Below, piece after piece: positions 58,357 to 64,000 of a stretch of DNA of 64,000 bases. The translations under genes and the position numbers were made by a program. Below the pieces are notes generated by a model. It was not told the DNA's origin. It saw only the letters and a list, made by a program, of their open reading frames with translations, and ran no database searches. The number at the start of each line of letters is the position of its first letter. Position 1 is the first letter of the stretch. The stretch covers positions 9,244,501 to 9,308,500 of the forward strand of contig BSBN01000140.1 of assembly GCA_027924645.1 (NCBI GenBank), read 5' to 3'. The stretch comes from Cunninghamia lanceolata. Lineage: Eukaryota; Streptophyta; Pinopsida; Cupressales; Cupressaceae.

Positions 58357-59668
58357 TGTTGACTTTTTCCCAGACTGGATGCTTATTCCCAGATTTCCCT
58401 ACAAGGTAGCCATCAGTGATCAACAGGATCTCTGGGCCATGGGCCAACAGTGTAGGAGATAGACTCTATATTTTATCTCCTCTTCTTCTTCAGGCTCTGT
58501 AAAACCTAGGGGGGTATTCCCTACTCAACATCCATGAGGATATGCATACAAAGGCTGGGATGCTGACAGAAAGCAGATAAGTCCTCCTGTAAGTAGACCA
58601 AAACTGAAAGATAAGAGCAAAGGGGCTAGCTTTGGGCCTATTTGCAGTTGTAGACAGAGGACTGAGGATCCTAAAACTAATTCTAATGTCCTAATGGTTG
58701 TTTTAGATTTTGATTTGGATTTTAAGTTTGGATGCAAAGCTGGACATGGTTGTAACACAAACACAAAGCAAGATTGGTGCCTATCCAGGGCCTGGAGTCA
58801 GTAGACATACACCTGTGAATGATCAACATGAACAGCTAAAACTGGATTTCAAGGGGATATATGTGATACCTGCCTTATAGATATCTCCCAATACAGAGTG
58901 TTAAGTTATCTCTACTTATGGCATCCCTACTGCAGTATACCCTTCCCAATGTTTAACTTGAAAACAGTTTAATCTACCCCTTGAGCAGAAGTTAAAAGAT
59001 CAGACATTCAACATAGGAATTCTATGCTCTAGAATCTAAACATTACCCAAATATCCAGATTCAGAAGAAGAATACATGCAATACTGGAGACAGAATTAAC
59101 AAAACACATGCTAAGATAGCATTTCTCATATAAGATTAATAATGAAATCAGTGGGTTCGTGCCAAAACATACAACAAGAGATACATAGACTCACAGGTTT
59201 AGCTGTACAGAGCAACCAGATCAGCTTGTTTTGAATTACAGAGCCAAAAATCTTCAACTTTCAACAACCCAAAAATGAGTAACACTTCCTGCTTATAACA
59301 GCCAGGTAGTGTACCACAGCAATTAATTACATGGTTGACCAAAAATCCTGCCAGATACACAGTATCAGAAAAATGGTGCTCAACGCATTACCAGATTAGC
59401 GCCCAAACATGAATGCAGCAGGTAGGGGAGGAGACAGGAAGATATCTCGAGCCCTGCGCCACTGTCCGTTGATGTACACCTTCAATCAGGTACCAGATCC
59501 GTCCATACCTCTGCAACCTTCGCCATTAATGGCGCACCAACCCGCGGCCTCGGGAAAACGTCAAACTGTGCATCGCAACCATTTCCCGCCAAGATTCATC
59601 GTCATGATATTTCAAATATGCAGGATATCAATTATCCCACATGCACCCCGCGGCGACCTTTTCAACAC

Positions 59669-59676
59669 TTTATATA
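59669..59676 (-). promoter_or_regulatory. TATA box of element F LTR
   Basis: The minus strand reads TATATAAA within AGTATATAAAGTG; downstream is a GC-rich leader (GTCGCCGCGGGG). The TGACGTCA array starts 111 bp upstream of it. Confidence 0.65.
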
Positions 59677-59786
59677 CTAGGCCACGAGCATATATAATGT
59701 CGGTGCTTTTGCTCCTGACGACACTAGTATAAGACTTCATCATCATCCTCCAACAACATGATATCCTGTCGCTTGAAATATCACCC

Positions 59787-60320
59787 TGACGTCAGCATCA
59801 TATCGCAATATAACCTGCATGATAATTGCCTTCATCGGCACAACCTGATCCATCGGAGGAACATCCTCCTGCTTAGCCGATACCAAAAGTCTGGCCGATG
59901 AACATCCTGATGACGTCACCATCATATCCTACTGACGTCATCAGCATATCTGCCTACTGCGCACCTCCTTATATCCGGATGACGTCATCATCATGTTTGC
60001 AAATATCAGGGGATCTCCACAAGATGATCAGTGTTAGAAATATGACCCCCCCGGACCTTGATGACGTCATCATCATATCGACATCAGGATGATATTCGGA
60101 AGATAACCGGATATTTGGAAATATCATCCTGATGCACAAATATCATGCTGCACTGTAGCTCCACTATAAGATTGGGGTGATAGATGAATACGCCAGATAT
60201 TTGAAAAGATCACCCCCACTAGATAATGCACGAAGCCGACAGGCGGATATCTCCCTTCAGAAATATCATGATGCAGATAGGCAGAGAAATAGATATCACC
60301 CTGACATAAGAATGACGTCA
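59787..60320. promoter_or_regulatory. Six TGACGTCA palindromes upstream of the element F promoter
   Basis: Perfect TGACGTCA at 59787-59794, 59911-59918, 59933-59940, 59980-59987, 60062-60069 and 60313-60320, most followed by TCATCAT or GCATCAT. One-off forms (TGACATCA near 60652, TGACGTTC near 60396) extend the array. In plants TGACGTCA is bound by bZIP factors, including the TGA class (established). The surrounding 59740-60880 is built from degenerate ATCATC/GATGATAT phrases. Confidence 0.85.
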
Positions 60321-61020
60321 GCATCATCAGGATGATAAAACAACGAACATGAAGTGATACAACAACATCAGGATGATATTGACTAAGATCATCCTGACGT
60401 TCAAAATATGATGACCCCAGTGAATATCGGGTCATACTTAGAACTCTTCAACAACATCATCAGAATGATCATAACCAAGATCACCCGATGATAAAAATAT
60501 CACCCCGGCGAAATATCATGCAGATAGAAAATATGATGACCCTCGTAAGCAACACGGCGATAACTGGAAATATGATGATGATGATGACGACCCTTAAGAA
60601 AAAACAAGTCAGGTCGAACAACTCAGAGAATAACCCCTTCAGAAGATCGGGGTGACATCATCATCATAAAAGGGCAAGGTGATAATTGGAAGATCACCGG
60701 ATACTTGAAAAATCACCCCCGCAAGCAAATCAGGGCACACTGTAGCTCATCAGCAGGATCAGGATGATATCCAAACATCACCCGATATTGAAATATGATG
60801 ATCCTGATGAAAAACAAGTCGACAGAAAACACGAGATGCTGACCACCATCGAAGCAAACATGATGATGATGATCTCTTCCTCAAAGAAAATATGATGCTG
60901 CAGCTGAACAATGCCGAGGAGGTCCAACACTTAGGAAAATGGGCAAGAAGATATAGGGTTCAAATGAAGAAACCCCCCAAACATGAAAAATCAACCCCCA
61001 GGTCAAAATGAGTGCTAACA

Positions 61021-61037
61021 CTGGCTCCGAATGGGGA
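61021..61037 (-). promoter_or_regulatory. Conserved 3' LTR junction motif, element F
   Basis: CTGGCTCCGAATGGGGA on the + strand, directly at the LTR end CTAACA. Third instance of the motif in the window. Confidence 0.72.
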
Positions 61038-61166
61038 TGTGCAGGTGAAAACCTGCAGCGAGAACCAGATCTCCTGGCAGACCAGGCAAAAAACCAAAAA
61101 GCACGAACTGTACAAGGCATTTACACTACATACATGTTTTTACAAATGTGCACAGCAACAAGTCAT

Positions 61167-64000
61167 TTATGCAAAATAGAACTTAAGGAATTGGCCATGC
61201 ACAGGCAATTCCAGAACTTCACCATCTAGGGCCTGGAGGAAATAAGAATCCTCCCCATGAGTACTGCAAATCTGATATGGGCCCATCCATAAGGGTTCAA
61301 ATTTACCATGTTTACCCTTTTCTTGACCCTTTGCATTCCAAATGAGCACCAGATCATTGACTTGAAACTTCCTTTTTATAGCTCTCCTGTCAAACTGATA
61401 TTTCACATCTTGTTGTCTTTTGAGATTGATCTGGTGGGCTTTCCTTCTGTTTTCATCCAATGCAACCAGCTGATTCACTCTTTCTGTCATGGAATCTTCA
61501 ATCTCCTCATCATTTTCCTGAATGAATCTGTAAACTGGTAGGAGATTGTTTATGGGCAATCTAGCTGATGCACCATATATTAGCTCAAAGGGTGACATCC
61601 CAATAGCCCTTTTTACTGTCACTCTGTCAGCCCATATTGCTAAGTTCAATTTTGAGTCCCAAGCTCTCTTATTCTTGTCCAGTATCCTCTTGATAATTTT
61701 CATGATGCTTTTATTGCTTGATTCTGCTTGACCATTCCCTTGTGGGTGATATGGTGATGTATATGATAGATTTATCCCATACCTGTTGCAAAAATCAACA
61801 AATTCACCTGATCTGAAGCACATAGCATTATCAGTGACTATCTTGAATGGTACTCCAAACCTAATGATAATATTTTCTAACATGAAATCTGTCACCACCT
61901 TACTTGTAGCTCTCTTAGTTGGAATGGCCTCAATCCATTTGGTAAAATAATCAGTTGCCACCAAAATCCAACTGTGTCCCCCACTTGATTTGTCTGCAAT
62001 TTCCCCTATGAAGTCAATTCCCCATTGCTGAAATGGAGCATCCACAGTTACAGTTCTGAGGGGTAAAGCACCATCATATTTCAGCTTTCCTGAAAATCTT
62101 TGGCAAGGGTCACACTTCCTCACTAACTTTTGTGCATCTGAAAAGAGAGTGGGCCACCAATATCCTGCTCTGAGAATTTTATGAGCTGTTGTTTGGGCAG
62201 TATAATGTCCACCACACAATCCTTTATGCATATCAATCAAAACATTGTTAGCCATATCCTTATCCACACATCTCAGCAGCACACCATCAGGGTTTTTCCA
62301 GTATAGCTCACCTTGAACAATAACATACCTGATTGCATGTAACTTTAAAGTCCTCTTTTGACTGTCACTAAAATGGGAAGGACAATTTAGATTTTGCAAG
62401 TAGTAGATAATATCCTTGTACCATTCAGATCCTGATACATTCACACTCTCATTTTGGACTGCATTAACTTGGCATGCTTCCAAGTTTGACTGTGCCATCA
62501 TCTTGGCTAATCCTTGTCCTCTTATCAACTTGGTAACTTGTATGTCTATGTTGAACTCTTGCAGTTTGTTTATCCATCTGCACCTTCTTCCAGTCACCTC
62601 CTGCTGAGTGAATATGTCTTTGACTGCTGCATGAGGTACATATGCAATTATATATGATCCTACCAAGTATGGTCTAAAACTTTTGATGGCTCTGACTAGT
62701 GCATATGCCTGTTTTTCCATAATATCATACTTCAACTCAGAGGCCTGCAAGGACATACTGAAGAAAGCGATGGGCTGTTCAAAACCATCTTCGTTTTTCT
62801 GTAGCAAACATGCAGCAACAGTATGAAAGGAAGCAAATGAAAATACTTCGAATGGCCTAGAAAAATCAGGAGATTTAAGAACAGGGGCCATCTTGATTGC
62901 CTCTTTGATACTCTGAAATGATTCTATTGCTTCCCTTTCCCAGTTGACAGTTGCATCCTTCTTCATCATCTTGGAAATGTTCCTTGTGGTTTCTGCAAAG
63001 TTGGGAACAAATCTCCTAACAAAATTTATCTGTCCAAAGAAGGACTGAACTCTTTTTACAGTTTTTGGCATTTGAATTCTGTCAATAGCAGCCACTCTCT
63101 CTGGATCTATCCTGACTCCATCCTTGGAAACAATATGTCCCAGGAGCTTTCCTTCAACTACCCTAAAGGCACACTTCTTTGGATTTAAAGAAATACCATA
63201 CTCTAGTGCTCTTATGAAAATCTGCTCCAGATGCAAACAATGCTGCTCTTCTTTCTTTGAGTAAGCAGTCAAGTCATCCTGATATACAGCCAGAATTGAA
63301 TCAATCAACCCTGCAAAAGCAACATCCATTGCTCTTTGAAATGTAGCACCTGCATTTCTTAGTCCGAAGGGCATTCTAACATACACATAAGTTCCCCATG
63401 GAGTGGTAAAGGCGGTCTTATACTGTTCTGATTCCTTTACCTTCACCTGATTATAACCTGAAAATCCATCCATCATGGATAAGAGTTCACAACCAGTCAC
63501 TCTCTGCAACATAGCTTCCATATTAGGCAGTGGATAGTTATCCTTTAAAGAGGATACATTCAAGTTCCTGAAGTCAACACAAAGCCTAATATCACCATTC
63601 TTTTTTCTGACTGGGACAAGGTTAGACACCCAAGTTGAATGCCTGATTGGCACAATTATTCCAGCTTCCCTGAGCCTTTTGAGTTCTTCTTGCATCTTGG
63701 GAGCTAAGGTAGGATTAATAGGTCTTTGCTTTTGTCTAAATGGCTTAGCTCCAGGCTTCAATGGGATCTCATGCTGGAATAAATCTTCCCTATAGGCTTT
63801 TAGGTCCTCATATGACCAAGCAAAAACATGTTTATACCTTTTCAGTAATGCAATCAGCATACTCCTAATGTGTGGTTTGAGCTGTTTAAAAATGTATACC
63901 TTCTGAGGGGCCTGAGATGTCCCCAAATTTATCTCTTCTAAATCTTCCTTATTTGTGGGAGGTGTCCTTGTGACCAATTTATCTCTACTGTCAAAAGCTC
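61167..64000 (-). CDS. Pol of element F: reverse transcriptase, RNase H, integrase (partial at 5' end)
   Basis: Open from the window edge to the TAA at 61167-61169; no start codon is needed because the frame continues outside. Counting residues from 63977: reverse transcriptase about 60-300 with MMDGFSGYNQ (Asp 170) and VYQDDLTAYS (Asp 234-235); YQDD replaces the commoner YLDD. Connection GQINFVRRFVPNF near 315. RNase H about 375-455 has FEVFSFASFHT, lacking the first Asp, and AYVPHAAVKD, lacking the last. Integrase: HKGLCGGH (584-591) and CDPC (622-625) zinc finger, then ATDYF (Asp 676), VTDNA (Asp 716), GQAESSNK (Glu 752), a normal D-D-35-E spacing. The tail LVLIWNAKGQEKGKHGKFEPLWMGPYQI is the C-terminal domain. 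All transposition residues seen except RNase H are intact. Confidence 0.95.
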   Translation of the reverse strand, partial: AFDSRDKLVTRTPPTNKEDLEEINLGTSQAPQKVYIFKQLKPHIRSMLIALLKRYKHVFAWSYEDLKAYREDLFQHEIPLKPGAKPFRQKQRPINPTLAPKMQEELKRLREAGIIVPIRHSTWVSNLVPVRKKNGDIRLCVDFRNLNVSSLKDNYPLPNMEAMLQRVTGCELLSMMDGFSGYNQVKVKESEQYKTAFTTPWGTYVYVRMPFGLRNAGATFQRAMDVAFAGLIDSILAVYQDDLTAYSKKEEQHCLHLEQIFIRALEYGISLNPKKCAFRVVEGKLLGHIVSKDGVRIDPERVAAIDRIQMPKTVKRVQSFFGQINFVRRFVPNFAETTRNISKMMKKDATVNWEREAIESFQSIKEAIKMAPVLKSPDFSRPFEVFSFASFHTVAACLLQKNEDGFEQPIAFFSMSLQASELKYDIMEKQAYALVRAIKSFRPYLVGSYIIAYVPHAAVKDIFTQQEVTGRRCRWINKLQEFNIDIQVTKLIRGQGLAKMMAQSNLEACQVNAVQNESVNVSGSEWYKDIIYYLQNLNCPSHFSDSQKRTLKLHAIRYVIVQGELYWKNPDGVLLRCVDKDMANNVLIDMHKGLCGGHYTAQTTAHKILRAGYWWPTLFSDAQKLVRKCDPCQRFSGKLKYDGALPLRTVTVDAPFQQWGIDFIGEIADKSSGGHSWILVATDYFTKWIEAIPTKRATSKVVTDFMLENIIIRFGVPFKIVTDNAMCFRSGEFVDFCNRYGINLSYTSPYHPQGNGQAESSNKSIMKIIKRILDKNKRAWDSKLNLAIWADRVTVKRAIGMSPFELIYGASARLPINNLLPVYRFIQENDEEIEDSMTERVNQLVALDENRRKAHQINLKRQQDVKYQFDRRAIKRKFQVNDLVLIWNAKGQEKGKHGKFEPLWMGPYQICSTHGEDSYFLQALDGEVLELPVHGQFLKFYFA

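Larger units (their letters stand above)
58357..61020 (-). repeat. 3' LTR of element F
   Basis: 2,664 bp, TGTTGACTT...GTGCTAACA. The boundary on the right is set by the junction motif and the TG...CA rule because the partner LTR is outside. In sense order: upstream region with ATCATC/GATGAT-rich text and six TGACGTCA sites, TATA box, then 1.3 kb to the end. Confidence 0.78.
42388..64000 (-). mobile_element. Element E: Tat-like Gypsy element with coding LTRs, running past the window
   Basis: LTRs begin TGTTGGTAAA at 42388 and 54525. The left copy ends ACAACA at 48095 (5,708 bp). The right copy is cut by element F at 58356 and its end is outside the window. The interior 48096-54524 (6.4 kb) carries, on the minus strand, primer binding site, gag, protease, extra RNase H, reverse transcriptase, RNase H and integrase. 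The frames have several stops. Very long LTRs, this type of primer binding site and two RNase H domains fit the Tat group (family knowledge). Confidence 0.88.
58357..64000 (-). mobile_element. Element F: young Tat-like Gypsy element, running off the window
   Basis: Begins TGTTGACTTTTTCC exactly where element E's LTR stops; AGGTG (58352-58356) is the left target copy. 3' LTR 58357-61020, then a 0.15 kb gap, then an unbroken pol frame to the right edge. Gag, protease and 5' LTR lie outside. The lack of stops makes it the youngest coding element here. Confidence 0.88.

Noticed and set aside
1..64000. CRISPR array, bacterial operons, rRNA or tRNA genes
   Set aside because: No regularly spaced short repeats with unique spacers, and no cloverleaf or rRNA text seen; tRNA-like strings are primer binding sites of LTR elements.

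Overview
The window reads as plant nuclear DNA made almost entirely of long terminal repeat (LTR) retrotransposons inserted into one another. I recognise no intact host gene and no RNA gene. Telomere-type CCCTAAA repeats, a chromodomain Ty3/Gypsy element, Tat-type Gypsy elements with very long LTRs, and a Ty1/Copia element point to a large-genome seed plant. A gymnosperm is my guess (inference), because only element structure supports it.

Layout. 1-1404: decayed sequence. 1405-24605: element A, a + strand LTR element with a Met-initiator-type primer binding site but no recognisable polymerase. Its 5' LTR is split by a 4.8 kb TG...CA insertion (1596-6407, duplicated target TTTGA). Its interior holds element B (7225-22199, minus strand, chromodomain Gypsy, duplicated target CATTT). 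B's 3' LTR is in turn split by element C (7882-15120, minus strand, Tat-like, gag only, duplicated target AAATG). 24606-29350: non-coding DNA with a 60 bp tandem duplication, an interstitial telomere-repeat/pyrimidine block, a purine minisatellite and a ~105 bp tandem repeat. 29350-39480: element G, a decayed Tat-like Gypsy element on the minus strand, split by element H (33873-38824, minus strand, Copia, duplicated target CCACA). 39480-42387: fragment I, + strand, with an LTR-type ORF and promoter, then AT-rich DNA. 42388 to the right edge: element E (minus strand, Tat-like, LTRs of ~5.7 kb). Its 5' LTR is interrupted at 58357 by element F (minus strand, Tat-like, intact pol), which runs off the window.

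Main points. (1) Both LTRs of E carry the same ~1,050-codon coding region in sense, upstream of the LTR TATA box, and fragment I carries a diverged relative in the same position before its own TATA box: an LTR-encoded protein family. (2) In E and G a second RNase H domain lies between protease and reverse transcriptase, while the usual RNase H after the reverse transcriptase has lost active-site acids in E, F and G. (3) The upstream LTR regions carry unusual regulatory-looking arrays: six TGACGTCA sites in F and about a dozen CGGYAAAWTTTRCCG dyads in C. (4) C, E, F and G share a primer-binding-site-like motif, inverted, at the inner edge of the 3' LTR.

Relative age from nesting: A is older than the 4.8 kb insertion and B; B is older than C; G is older than H; E is older than F. 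F is the only element with an undamaged polymerase frame here.
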